Part shown: one piece after another, positions 42,924 to 50,753 of the stretch
How positions within the stretch are numbered: position 1 is the stretch's first letter
Layout of the letters: the number at the start of each line of letters is the position of its first letter
Notes under the pieces: model-generated
Databases searched by the model: none
What the model was told of the DNA's origin: nothing
Seen by the model: the letters and a program-made list of their open reading frames with translations, nothing else
Made by a program: the position numbers and the translations under genes
Assembly: GCF_000612505.1 (NCBI RefSeq)
Contig: NZ_CP004078.1
Location: 2,344,001 to 2,408,000 of the forward strand
Length of the DNA: 64,000 nt
Direction: 5' to 3'
DNA from: Paenibacillus sabinae T27
GTDB taxonomy: Bacteria > Bacillota > Bacilli > Paenibacillales > Paenibacillaceae

Positions 42924-43718
42924 TCAGGAGATCTTGAACGCGGCGCTTCCCAGCCGCTCGCCCCGGCGGAGCTTCTCGCGGACTGCCATGATGGCGGCGT
43001 CCGCCTTCTGCAGCTCTTCCAGCAGCTCGGATTCGCCCTCGTCGCTGCGAAGGACATCGGCGATGCCGCCGCTCTTCAGGATAATCCGGCTGTGAGCGAG
43101 CAGCGCCAGAATCGGGTCGTGGGTCGCCATCAGCACAATCTTCTGATTCTGCACGAGGATGTCCAGTGCCTGTCTGCGGTCGATCCCCGCGTTCTCGATT
43201 TCGTCGATGAGCACAATTGGGCTGTCAGACAGAATCGCGGTATCCGCGATCATCAGGGCCCGCGACTGGCCGCCGCTCAGCGCGGTGAGCGGAGTGTCCG
43301 AAACAATCGGCTCCCCGGTCAGCCGGTTGGCCTGAGCGACGACGCTGTCGATGAGATTCGCAAGTCCCGCTTCTTCGAAACGGGTGTCGCGGCACTCCGC
43401 ATGCATGGCGATAAATTCCGCTACCGTAGCGTCCATCACAAAGTTCATGTTCTGGGACAGCTGTGCGATCAGCTTTCTGCCCCAGGCGAACCTGAGCTCG
43501 GGAGCAGGAGGCTGATCGTTAATCAGGATGCAGCGCCCGCTCGGCGTATCCCGCTGGGCAATATATTCGATATCGGCCAGCAGCCTGCTCTTCCCAGAGC
43601 CGGTCGGCCCCACCACGGCCACAAGATGGCCTGGTACCAGCCTTAGATTGACATCCTCGGGGCTGCCTGACTTGGAACGGCCCCCCAGAATCGTAATGGA
43701 CTCAATGCTGTCCGTCAT
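42924..43718 (-). CDS. ABC-type ATPase without permease partner
   Basis: A 264-aa ATP-binding cassette: Walker A GPTGSGKS (37-44), signature LSGGQS (147-152), Walker B IVLIDEIE (168-175), and a switch His in MATHDP. Note IDEIEN rather than the usual LDEPT. The C-terminal tail has an acidic-basic helix (EGESELLEELQKADAAIMAV). There is no membrane protein in the operon, so it may not be a transporter. Third gene of the trio, 2 bp after the GTPase. It might drive assembly or remodelling of a metal site (inference). Confidence 0.82.
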   Translation of the reverse strand: MTDSIESITILGGRSKSGSPEDVNLRLVPGHLVAVVGPTGSGKSRLLADIEYIAQRDTPSGRCILINDQPPAPELRFAWGRKLIAQLSQNMNFVMDATVAEFIAMHAECRDTRFEEAGLANLIDSVVAQANRLTGEPIVSDTPLTALSGGQSRALMIADTAILSDSPIVLIDEIENAGIDRRQALDILVQNQKIVLMATHDPILALLAHSRIILKSGGIADVLRSDEGESELLEELQKADAAIMAVREKLRRGERLGSAAFKIS

Positions 43719-43719
43719 C

Positions 43720-44430
43720 TTAACTCACCTCCGGGCGTGGGACGTCCGGTATCGCAATGCTCTTGACGTTGCCCATCTGGTAATCGCTGCCGATTTTCGT
43801 TTCGCCCAGGCAGTAGGAACAGACCGCCGCAGGCATCGAGAACCGGAGCTTCCGCCCTTCAAGGGTGTCGATATCCTGCGCCTGCTTCAGCAGAGCACCA
43901 AGTCGCTCCTTGCCTTGACCGGTCAGGCCGTTGATCTGGAGCACCTCGGCTTTGGAATTCACTTTACGCACCTGATACTGAAACACTTCACGCTCGGCTT
44001 GGGATACAATGTCGCCTTTGGTAATGGCGACGATATCGGCCTGCTTGAGCAGAGGCCCCATTTTGGTCGGGGTATTCGCCCCCGATAAATTATCAATCAC
44101 ACAGACCGCCAGCGCGTGGCGGATGAACGGGGAGCAGCGATTGCACAGTCCTGCGCTTTCGCTGATCAGAATATCCAGCTCCAGCGACTGCCCCCAGCGG
44201 ACACAGGCTTCAATATTGGTCACAAAATAATGATCCGGGCACAAATTGCCGGCAAGACCAAGAAGCACCGGAACATCTTTGGCACGGTAGCGCTCATCAT
44301 CCTTGGACGCGACGCAGTCGAATTTGACGACCCCCGCTTGAAGTCCCTGCTCCTTTAGCCAATCAATCACACGTAGAAGCATGGAGGTTTTGCCGCTCGA
44401 CGGCGGGCCGGCCACGGTTATGAGCTTCAT
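43720..44430 (-). CDS. Cysteine-rich G3E/HypB-like GTPase
   Basis: A 236-aa P-loop protein: GPPSSGKT (8-15), a switch-like ISESAGLCNRCSP with Cys96/Cys99, and TKGD (137-140) as the base-specificity motif. A second CxxC pair lies near the C-terminus (Cys204/Cys207 in AAVCSYCLGE). The overall order (K-rich strand, ESAG, vIDn, TKgD) matches SIMIBI GTPases such as HypB/UreG/CobW that insert metals or remodel cofactors. The two CxxC pairs may bind a metal or Fe-S cluster. It is wedged between the substrate-binding-like protein and the ABC ATPase, with 2-3 bp gaps. Confidence 0.8.
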   Translation of the reverse strand: MKLITVAGPPSSGKTSMLLRVIDWLKEQGLQAGVVKFDCVASKDDERYRAKDVPVLLGLAGNLCPDHYFVTNIEACVRWGQSLELDILISESAGLCNRCSPFIRHALAVCVIDNLSGANTPTKMGPLLKQADIVAITKGDIVSQAEREVFQYQVRKVNSKAEVLQINGLTGQGKERLGALLKQAQDIDTLEGRKLRFSMPAAVCSYCLGETKIGSDYQMGNVKSIAIPDVPRPEVS

Positions 44431-44433
44431 CGG

Positions 44434-45432
44434 TCAGACCTCCTCTGCAAAGCCTTTGTTGAAGGCGGAGTTGGCAGCGTCCGTCAAAGCCTGGATATCC
44501 CGGTTCCAGACAAGGTCCCAACCCATCCACAGCAGCTTGCGATCAGGGACCGAAGACGAAGCAGAAGGATGCGGGGAAGGGAAGAAGGCCTGTTCGCAGA
44601 GCCGGGCCGTCTCTTCGCCTGTGAAGAAGGAAGCCAGCCGGCGTCCGCCTTCCGTAGCATTCTTCTTGGCCAGCAGGAAGACCGGACTTGCAATCGCGCC
44701 TTCCTCGGGCCAGATAATATTGACCTTATCCCGTTTACGGATCATATTTGCATAAAAATACGGCATGACGTAAAGAGCCGTTCCCGCCTCGTTGTCGGTT
44801 CCCGCCAGCTTTGCCATTTGACCCGGGTGGAGTCCCTGGCGAACCGAACGTCCAAGCCCGGTCAGCGTATCCTGGCCGAAGCACTGTCCGATAGTCAGCA
44901 GCACCGTCTCGCAAAAGGTTCCGTTATGGCCTCTCATCGTCACCTGCTTCCGGTAGACCGGATTCAGCAGGTCGCTCCATGAACGCGGTTCGGGCGTATC
45001 GCCCAGCCGGGCTTTGTCTGCGACGATGACGAGCGGATTCACGCACATCAGCGTTACCCTGCCTGTCGGGTCCTTCATTCCGATTTCCGCGAACCGCTCA
45101 TTAGGCACGTATTCGGCGGCGTCGGCGAATACGTCATGATCAAGAAACCGGGTGCGGAAGTCCGGATGGAAAAAGCTGCTGATTCCCGGTGTAATCACGA
45201 CATCCGGCAGTTCGTCCGCGGAATCAAACTGATCCACTGTCTTATAGAAGTCGCTTTGATTGGCATTTCCTTCAAATGCCAGCTCTTCCGGGTCCAGCTC
45301 GGACCAGAGCCCCGAGCTCTGCTGGTGCAAAAATGTTTCTTCAATAGGCACCTTAAGCGGGCAGGGCAGCATGGCAAGCAGGTGGCGGGGCAATCTTTCT
45401 TTGACTTGTGCCGTTTCGGATTTCATATTCAT
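44434..45432 (-). CDS. Leaderless solute-binding-like protein
   Basis: A 332-aa protein with the fold pattern of family-1/iron-type periplasmic binding proteins (SWSDLLNPVYRKQVTMRGHN, ALYVMPYFYANMIRKR, PEEGAIASPVFLLAKKNATE), but the N-terminus (MNMKSETAQVKERLPRHLLA) carries no signal peptide or lipobox. It must therefore stay in the cytoplasm. AAGGAGAGGATGA precedes the start. First gene of the trio, with a candidate Fnr site upstream (45494-45509). May bind a metal complex or cofactor for the GTPase/ATPase pair (inference). Confidence 0.75.
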   Translation of the reverse strand: MNMKSETAQVKERLPRHLLAMLPCPLKVPIEETFLHQQSSGLWSELDPEELAFEGNANQSDFYKTVDQFDSADELPDVVITPGISSFFHPDFRTRFLDHDVFADAAEYVPNERFAEIGMKDPTGRVTLMCVNPLVIVADKARLGDTPEPRSWSDLLNPVYRKQVTMRGHNGTFCETVLLTIGQCFGQDTLTGLGRSVRQGLHPGQMAKLAGTDNEAGTALYVMPYFYANMIRKRDKVNIIWPEEGAIASPVFLLAKKNATEGGRRLASFFTGEETARLCEQAFFPSPHPSASSSVPDRKLLWMGWDLVWNRDIQALTDAANSAFNKGFAEEV

Positions 45433-45482
45433 TCATCCTCTCCTTGCCTTCGTTGGAAGACGCGCTTGTAAGTTATGTTTAA

Positions 45483-45510
45483 TTATAATTAGCGGTGAAT
45501 TGTTTCACAA
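45483..45510 (-). promoter_or_regulatory. Trio promoter with Fnr/Crp-like site
   Basis: On the minus strand TGTGA-AACAAT-TCACC (45509-45494) matches the Bacillus Fnr consensus TGTGA-N6-TCACA in all but the last base. A TATAAT (45488-45483) follows 17 bp after TTGTGA. With that -10 the site would overlap the -35 and repress; a weaker -10 further on (CATAAC, 45477-45472) would put it near -37. Confidence 0.45.
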
Positions 45511-45589
45511 TTTGCACAAGGTCAAAATGTTTGACAATACTACAAACATTCCCGCATTCTCTTCATCTAAAACCTGGAAGGGTGACGCC

Positions 45590-46180
45590 TTATTCCTCCG
45601 GGTAGACGAAACGCTCTACGACGTCCGCAGCAAGGTCCGGGTCCGAACCGGAATTGTCAAAGTACAGGATGGAGGAAGAGGGAAGCGGCCATTTTACCGT
45701 GCGTGCACCAAGCGAGGTGCGGAAATCATCCCAGTGGCGCAGCTTCCAATCATCCAGGGCGGAGCCTCTTGCTGTAATTCTCTCCTTGTACAGCCTCTCA
45801 TCGGACAGGCGGACCACGACCGCTTTAACCTCGACATCAGACAGCGAACGTCCGATCCGGGCCAGCTCGCGCGCAATCCATCCTTCATCCTCGGCTTCTT
45901 TTGTAAAAGGGCCGACAACCACGCTGTCGACATTCAGCTTGACGTTGTCCAGCGCGGCGTCCATCGTAATCCGGTACCCCAAATCGCGGCACAGCTTCTT
46001 GTATTCCTGTGAATCGCGGTCGGAGGGGTCCAGTCCGTGAAGTGTCATAATCGCGTCTGCCGCAGGCCGCAGCAGGATATCCATGTCGAAGAAGGCGATT
46101 TTTCGTCTTGCTGCCAGCGCCTTGGCGAGTGTGGTCTTGCCGGCTCCCGCTCCCCCGAGAAAAAATACAAGCTTATTCAT
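45590..46180 (-). CDS. P-loop kinase (shikimate kinase-like AAA family)
   Basis: A 196-aa protein with Walker A GGAGAGKTT (9-17), FFDMDILLRP as the DxD/substrate site, and RLSDERLYKERITARG as the lid region. Resembles shikimate/gluconate-kinase-like ATPases that phosphorylate small molecules; substrate unknown. The start has a GGAGGAAC site. The gap of ~157 bp to the trio promoter holds no terminator that I can see. Confidence 0.7.
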   Translation of the reverse strand: MNKLVFFLGGAGAGKTTLAKALAARRKIAFFDMDILLRPAADAIMTLHGLDPSDRDSQEYKKLCRDLGYRITMDAALDNVKLNVDSVVVGPFTKEAEDEGWIARELARIGRSLSDVEVKAVVVRLSDERLYKERITARGSALDDWKLRHWDDFRTSLGARTVKWPLPSSSILYFDNSGSDPDLAADVVERFVYPEE

Positions 46181-46224
46181 GGTCTGTTCCTCCCTATCTC
46201 TTATATGAAAGTGAATCGGATTTC

Positions 46225-47148
46225 TTACCCCAACATTCGGGCCACCGAAATCAGACCGGTAATCGTAACGACATTCAGCAGCGTTGAAATGAGCACGGTC
46301 TGGGCCGCGAAGTCCGGCTCGTTGCCATATTCCTCAGCCAGCAGCGAAGCGTTGACGCCGGTCGGCATACCGGAAGCGATAATCAGAGCCTGGGCGGGAA
46401 TGCCTTTGATCCCAAGCGCAAGCACAAGCAGAATGCCAATCGTTGGAGCGGCAAGCAAGCGCAGGAGAAGGCTCAGATAAAGATCAAGCCGGGCAAGGCG
46501 AATCGGATATTTGACAATTTGTGCTCCAAGCGTAAGCAGTGCGACGGCAACCATTGATTCCTGGGCGTAAGTGAGCGGTTTCGAAATGAACAGCGGCAAA
46601 GGCACGGAGAAAGCGTGAAACACTAATCCCAGCACCAGCGCATAAGGAACGGGCATTTTCAGAAAGCCGATAATGACGATCCGGTAATTGCCTTTCAGCT
46701 TGGCCCGCTGGATGGACATGACGCCATATGTAAAAGTGAGCAGGCTTTGCAGCGCCATAATCAGCGATTGAAGCGAAGCGGCGAGAGAATCCCCGTGAAA
46801 AGCCAGCTCATTGACCGGCATGCCGTAATTTCCGGCGTTATCGAGAATCACGCTGTTCGTGAACGCGGCTTTCATGCTTGTGGAATATTTTAACGAACGT
46901 GTAAGCGTAAAGGAAACAATATACAGAATGCCTATGTAAAGCGCATAGAAGCCGACCACCAGGCCGAGGAGGGAAGCCGACATTTTGGAGAGGTACATGC
47001 TCATAAACACGGCGGCGGGCGTTATGTAGTAGAAGTTGATTTTGGCCAGCGTATACAAATCCAGCCGAAACAGCCGCTGCAGCAGCGATCCGGCGCCTAT
47101 CAGTATAAATACAGGAAGCACAACCTGAAGCAAAATCTCACCTATCAC
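46225..47148 (-). CDS. AEC-family transporter (auxin efflux carrier type)
   Basis: A 307-aa membrane protein with about ten helices. The first is EILLQVVLPVFILIGAGSLL; typical AEC half-repeats include FTNSVILDNAGNYGMPVNEL and ASGMPTGVNASLLAEEYGNE near the C-terminus. Members export carboxylates such as malate or other small anions. I place the start at GTG 47148; the frame runs up to 47199 through hydrophilic codons with no ribosome site. Confidence 0.85.
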   Translation of the reverse strand: MIGEILLQVVLPVFILIGAGSLLQRLFRLDLYTLAKINFYYITPAAVFMSMYLSKMSASLLGLVVGFYALYIGILYIVSFTLTRSLKYSTSMKAAFTNSVILDNAGNYGMPVNELAFHGDSLAASLQSLIMALQSLLTFTYGVMSIQRAKLKGNYRIVIIGFLKMPVPYALVLGLVFHAFSVPLPLFISKPLTYAQESMVAVALLTLGAQIVKYPIRLARLDLYLSLLLRLLAAPTIGILLVLALGIKGIPAQALIIASGMPTGVNASLLAEEYGNEPDFAAQTVLISTLLNVVTITGLISVARMLG

Positions 47149-47321
47149 GAAATCAGCTCTTTTCAATATAAAAGTATAATCATAGTCGTATAAGTACAAT
47201 CAAACGTAGCTATTATAGCATAACTTGATTTTGCCAGAGAGTAGGGCGGGTTATAAAATGAACCGGTTTCGTTAAAACTATTGGACAAACCTGGAAAGGT
47301 AAATCCGAGTAAAGGAGCCGC

Positions 47322-47552
47322 ATGATGAAGAAAAGACAACTGGGTCTGGCCGCGGTCTTCGCCGCGCTGCTTATTGCCGCCTCCGGATGCATCTATCCCG
47401 CTGGGCTGTCTACCGCTCCAGCTCTTCCCGATTCATTGGATATAACAAGCACGAATCCTGGAAGAGGGCTAGGTGAACGCGATCCTCTGGCGCCTGTGCT
47501 TCAGGACGTATACTCGAAATCCATTCCTGAGGATGTATACACGGACCGCTGA
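47322..47552 (+). CDS. Small lipoprotein, hypothetical
   Basis: A 76-aa lipoprotein: KKRQ, a hydrophobic LGLAAVFAALLIAA and lipobox ASGC (Cys23). The mature 54 residues are Pro/Asp-rich without known domain. AAAGGAGCCGC precedes the double ATG at 47322/47325. Confidence 0.7.
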   Translation: MMKKRQLGLAAVFAALLIAASGCIYPAGLSTAPALPDSLDITSTNPGRGLGERDPLAPVLQDVYSKSIPEDVYTDR

Positions 47553-47691
47553 TAACGGCCTGTAAGCTGCCGATAACTTCAGAGGGAACGCGTTCCCGCG
47601 CTCCTTCTCTTTCGGCTATACAGCTCAAACGATATTCAGTATAATAGTTTGATTGACAACATCGAGACCATAGAGGGGAGCAACCATATTC

Positions 47692-48135
47692 ATGGCGGCG
47701 GAGATTGTGCGTGTGACAACTGGGGAGCAGCTGCAGCAGGGGCTGGAGATCCGCAAAAAGGTGTTTGTAGAGGAGCAAAAGGTTCCCGTGGAAGAAGAAA
47801 TCGACGGTTTCGATGTGATTGGCCCCGATGCCCATCACTTGCTGATCATAGACGACGGGGTTCCCGTTGCCACGGGAAGATTGACCTATTACCGCGAGGG
47901 AGCCGCCAAAATGCAGCGGATCGCTGTGCTGAAGGAATATAGAGTAAAGGGCTATGGGCGGGTGCTGATGCTCGCACTGGAAGAGCTGGCCCGGGAGCTT
48001 GGGCTCGAAACGTCCATCCTTGACGGACAGTGCCAGGCCGAATCGTTCTACCGGAGGCTCGGTTACGAGGTTGTTTCCGAGAAGCCGTTCTATGATGCCG
48101 GAATCCTGCACGTACGGATGCAAAAAAAATTATAG
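47692..48135 (+). CDS. GNAT family N-acetyltransferase (YjcF/ElaA-like)
   Basis: A 147-aa acetyltransferase: IRKKVFVEEQKVPVEEEIDG (the 'R..VF..EQ.vp...e.D' signature of the YjcF group), acetyl-CoA loop KEYRVKGYGRVLMLALEELA, and AESFYRRLGYEVVSEKPF. GAGGGGAGCAACC precedes ATG. A TATAAT lies at about 47640, and the perfect palindrome GGGAACGCGTTCCC (47584-47597) is upstream of it. Confidence 0.88.
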   Translation: MAAEIVRVTTGEQLQQGLEIRKKVFVEEQKVPVEEEIDGFDVIGPDAHHLLIIDDGVPVATGRLTYYREGAAKMQRIAVLKEYRVKGYGRVLMLALEELARELGLETSILDGQCQAESFYRRLGYEVVSEKPFYDAGILHVRMQKKL

Positions 48136-48216
48136 GTCCGCATATCCGTCCTGTTCTTCGGACAAACTAGGAGTTGCCTGATTATTGGCAAATTTGCAAT
48201 AAAGGAGATTGTCCAG

Positions 48217-48453
48217 ATGGTGAACGGAGAACGGGAACGTTTTGTGGCGGTTCAAAAAAACGGTGACGGAGATCTGACTTCGTTTCAGACCTCTACGGGT
48301 CGCGTGCTGAGCTATGAACAGGCTCTTCAGGAAATTCAGGCCGGAGCGATAGCCGGCGTCAATATATTTAAAGGCAAGGACGGAGCTCCCCATATCAGAG
48401 GGGATGCCGACGGCGATCCGACCAACAATCTTGACCAGCTACCGCTGTTCTAA
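48217..48453 (+). CDS. DUF3892-domain protein
   Basis: A 78-aa protein: FVAVQKNGDGDLTSFQTSTG, VLSYEQALQEIQAGAIAGVN and GAPHIRGDADGDPTNNLDQL are the DUF3892 pattern. Function of the family unknown. AAAGGAGATTGTCCAG precedes ATG; a strong terminator follows. Confidence 0.85.
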   Translation: MVNGERERFVAVQKNGDGDLTSFQTSTGRVLSYEQALQEIQAGAIAGVNIFKGKDGAPHIRGDADGDPTNNLDQLPLF

Positions 48454-48469
48454 GCGCAGCGAAATGACA

Positions 48470-48497
48470 GGGACTGCCCCGGGGCAGTCCCTTTTTT
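48470..48497 (+). terminator. Terminator after DUF3892 gene
   Basis: Perfect GGGACTGCCCC / GGGGCAGTCCC with six T residues. Confidence 0.92.
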
Positions 48498-48543
48498 AAT
48501 TGCAAAAGATGGGGAAGTGGCGGGCCAGAACCTTCTTGGTTTT

Positions 48544-49281
48544 TTATAGTTCGTAAATTACATGCTGTTCCAAAAAATCCATTCCCGCTGTCCGCCCGAT
48601 ATAATCCGGCTTCTCGTCGCCGTAATGCATCAAGGAGATTCTGCTGCGGATGTCCTCCGGAAGACTCTTCAGCTCATTGAGGGTTGTATGTACGACTCCC
48701 GGGCCTTCCAGCTGGCAGTCATGATAAATTTTGCGGCATCCGCGGTTTCGCACAAGACCGGTCAGCAGCTTTGGCTCGAATGTCATATCGGCGCTATAAA
48801 ATATTTCCTCGTTTAGCAGAAGTGAATAGCTGTCTTTCCCCGGTATGTGGGGTGTCCGAAGAAGATGAACGCTAATCTCCGGCGAGAGCGAGTAATTCGT
48901 ATCCGGGTGCAGGGGACGGACATGAAAGACATCGTCCAGCGAAGTCGTTATACCCTCTTGGTACAATCCGCCCATCAGAGTATGCTCCCACAATGGATCG
49001 ACGAGAGCTTCGGCGAGCAGAAGCGTCATTTTGCGGCCCGTTTTATGTCTAAGCGTCAGGGCCAGCTCTTCCAGTCCGCCAACGTGGTCGGCATGCAGAT
49101 GCGTGATCAGGACCGCGTCGATCTCCTCGAACGAACGTCCCAGCTCATGCATGGCCAGTGGAGCGGTAATGCCGCAGTCGATCAGCAGGTTGTAGCCGCT
49201 GCCCAGCAGCAGGGCGTTATTGTTGAAATAATTTTTGGCGAAGGCGCTGCCCGTTCCGAGCATTTGCATTTTGACGGTCAT
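48544..49281 (-). CDS. MBL-fold metallo-hydrolase
   Basis: A 245-aa protein with the metallo-beta-lactamase motif HLHADHVGG (His61, His63, Asp65, His66), a later ADMTFEP (metal Asp) and MHYGDE (distal His). The RNase Z/YycJ-like branch is plausible from the [17 protein letters not shown] context. GGAGG lies before ATG 49281. Substrate unknown. Confidence 0.85.
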   Translation of the reverse strand: MTVKMQMLGTGSAFAKNYFNNNALLLGSGYNLLIDCGITAPLAMHELGRSFEEIDAVLITHLHADHVGGLEELALTLRHKTGRKMTLLLAEALVDPLWEHTLMGGLYQEGITTSLDDVFHVRPLHPDTNYSLSPEISVHLLRTPHIPGKDSYSLLLNEEIFYSADMTFEPKLLTGLVRNRGCRKIYHDCQLEGPGVVHTTLNELKSLPEDIRSRISLMHYGDEKPDYIGRTAGMDFLEQHVIYEL

Positions 49282-49548
49282 TCCTGTATACCTCCCGGGT
49301 TAGCCATCTGTATTATCATATCAGCCTTTTGTAAACGCAGAATGAAGTTATTTAATCCAAATCTAAGCTCTTGATAAATCGGCTGTATGACACGGATTTT
49401 ATGGCGTCCTCTCTCATTTTATCCATATTGCACCAAGAAAAACGCCCTTATGCGAAACGGAAGAAAATTTTGCCGGGTCGGGCGCAACTTGCCTATACGT
49501 ATGAAGTATATATTAACAGCATGAATTAGTATGGAGGTACGAACGGCG

Positions 49549-50106
49549 ATGAATAAAAGATGGAGAAAAGTGGCTGTGTGCGTGTTGGCATTTTCCCTGA
49601 TGGGCGGTTCGGTGCTGTTTGCCGATTCGGTATATCAAAAAGTGCGCGTATGGAGCAACGGCAAGGAGTTATCCGACGGAGGGTACTTTATTGATGGTAA
49701 AACCTATATACCCGCTCGTGAAATCGACGGGCTGGTGATCTGGAGCGACTCTGGCAAGGTGAAGATTCTTAAACCGAATGTTCATATATCCCTTTTCAAG
49801 GGCGACACCATATTTGGCAACGTTAATGTGGGCAAACTGAAATTTAAAGCGCTGTGCCAGGTGGACAGCCTGACCGACGATATCGCGGGCGTTAAAATAT
49901 CGATTACTGATCCTTCGGGCAACGTCAAGGACCTTGACTCCAGGGACTTGGACGGCGCACAGAAGGATAACTTCTGGTTCTCGACGAAAGAAATTACGTA
50001 CGATTTCAAGGAGAAAGGCAAGTACCAGGTAGGCTTTTACATGAAAGCGACCCGAAACGGCGATTACGCGCTCGTGTCCGAGAAGGTCATCACTGCGCTC
50101 GATTAA
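49549..50106 (+). CDS. Secreted stalk-domain (copper amine oxidase N-like) protein
   Basis: A 185-aa exported protein. Signal peptide MNKRWRKVAVCVLAFSLMGG to about SVLFA; then the short stalk motif KVRVWSNGKELSDGGYFIDG, KTYIPAREIDGLVIWSDSG and KVKIL. The C-terminal part (KISITDPSGNVKDLDSRDLD, YDFKEKGKYQVGFYM) is Ig-like. Such domains are abundant in Paenibacillus envelopes. TATGGAGGTACG precedes ATG 49549; ATG 49531 lies upstream of that site. Confidence 0.75.
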   Translation: MNKRWRKVAVCVLAFSLMGGSVLFADSVYQKVRVWSNGKELSDGGYFIDGKTYIPAREIDGLVIWSDSGKVKILKPNVHISLFKGDTIFGNVNVGKLKFKALCQVDSLTDDIAGVKISITDPSGNVKDLDSRDLDGAQKDNFWFSTKEITYDFKEKGKYQVGFYMKATRNGDYALVSEKVITALD

Positions 50107-50200
50107 CGCTTTGCCTTGAGTGTCAGTAAATTGACCTGGGCTCGTCTTACGTGTTACCATACCAAATGTAGGATAATTCAATTCAAAGCGAGGTATTTTA

Positions 50201-50557
50201 ATGAGCGATCACAAACATGAGCATGGCGGAGAATGCTGCGGCGGACATGGCCATCATCATGGGCACAGCCATGATCATGATGGATGCGGCTGCGGACACG
50301 ACCATGAGCATGAGGAGTTTGTGTTGACTTTGACTAACGAGCAGGGCGAAGATGTGGAAATGGTGCTGGTGGAAACGTTCGACGTAGCCGACAAGCTCTA
50401 TGCGCTGCTGCTGGAACGCGAGAACCCCGAAGCCGACGGCATCATTCTCCGCATGGAAGAAGAAGACGAAGAAATGGTGCTTTACAATATCGAAGACGAA
50501 GCGGAATGGAAAGCTGTAGAAGCGGCTTATCAAGAGCTGATTGCACAGCAAGGATAA
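50201..50557 (+). CDS. DUF1292 protein with His/Cys-rich metal-binding N-terminus
   Basis: A 118-aa protein. Residues 4-38 hold about 14 His and 4 Cys (GGECCGGHGHHHGHSHDHDG, CGCGHDHEHEE), a likely Ni/Zn/Co-binding tail. The remainder is a DUF1292 domain (FVLTLTNEQGEDVEMVLVET, EEMVLYNIEDEAEWKAVEAA). Family members lacking this tail are common beside RuvX in Firmicutes, so the tail is a variable addition, perhaps for metal storage. AGCGAGG precedes the ATG; a terminator follows. Confidence 0.85.
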   Translation: MSDHKHEHGGECCGGHGHHHGHSHDHDGCGCGHDHEHEEFVLTLTNEQGEDVEMVLVETFDVADKLYALLLERENPEADGIILRMEEEDEEMVLYNIEDEAEWKAVEAAYQELIAQQG

Positions 50558-50608
50558 ATTCGGACGAGATATAGAAGAAGCCCGGGAACATCCCGGCGCC
50601 AATTCAAG

Positions 50609-50645
50609 AAAACCCGATACCTACGATCAGGTATCGGGTTTTTAT
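50609..50645 (+). terminator. Terminator after DUF1292 gene
   Basis: AACCCGATACC / GGTATCGGGTT stem, then TTTTTA. Confidence 0.9.
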
Positions 50646-50753
50646 TTGGTAGATCAAGCGGGAAGCAGCTCAACTGAGTATCGCTATCAGGCAGCCGCTT
50701 CTGTCCGGGATAGAGGGCTGGCATAAAGGTGAAGCACCTTAATTCGGGATATA

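Noticed and set aside
47584..47597. Perfect palindrome GGGAACGCGTTCCC as a LexA box
   Set aside because: Bacillus LexA boxes need GAAC-N4-GTTC; here the spacer is only two bases.
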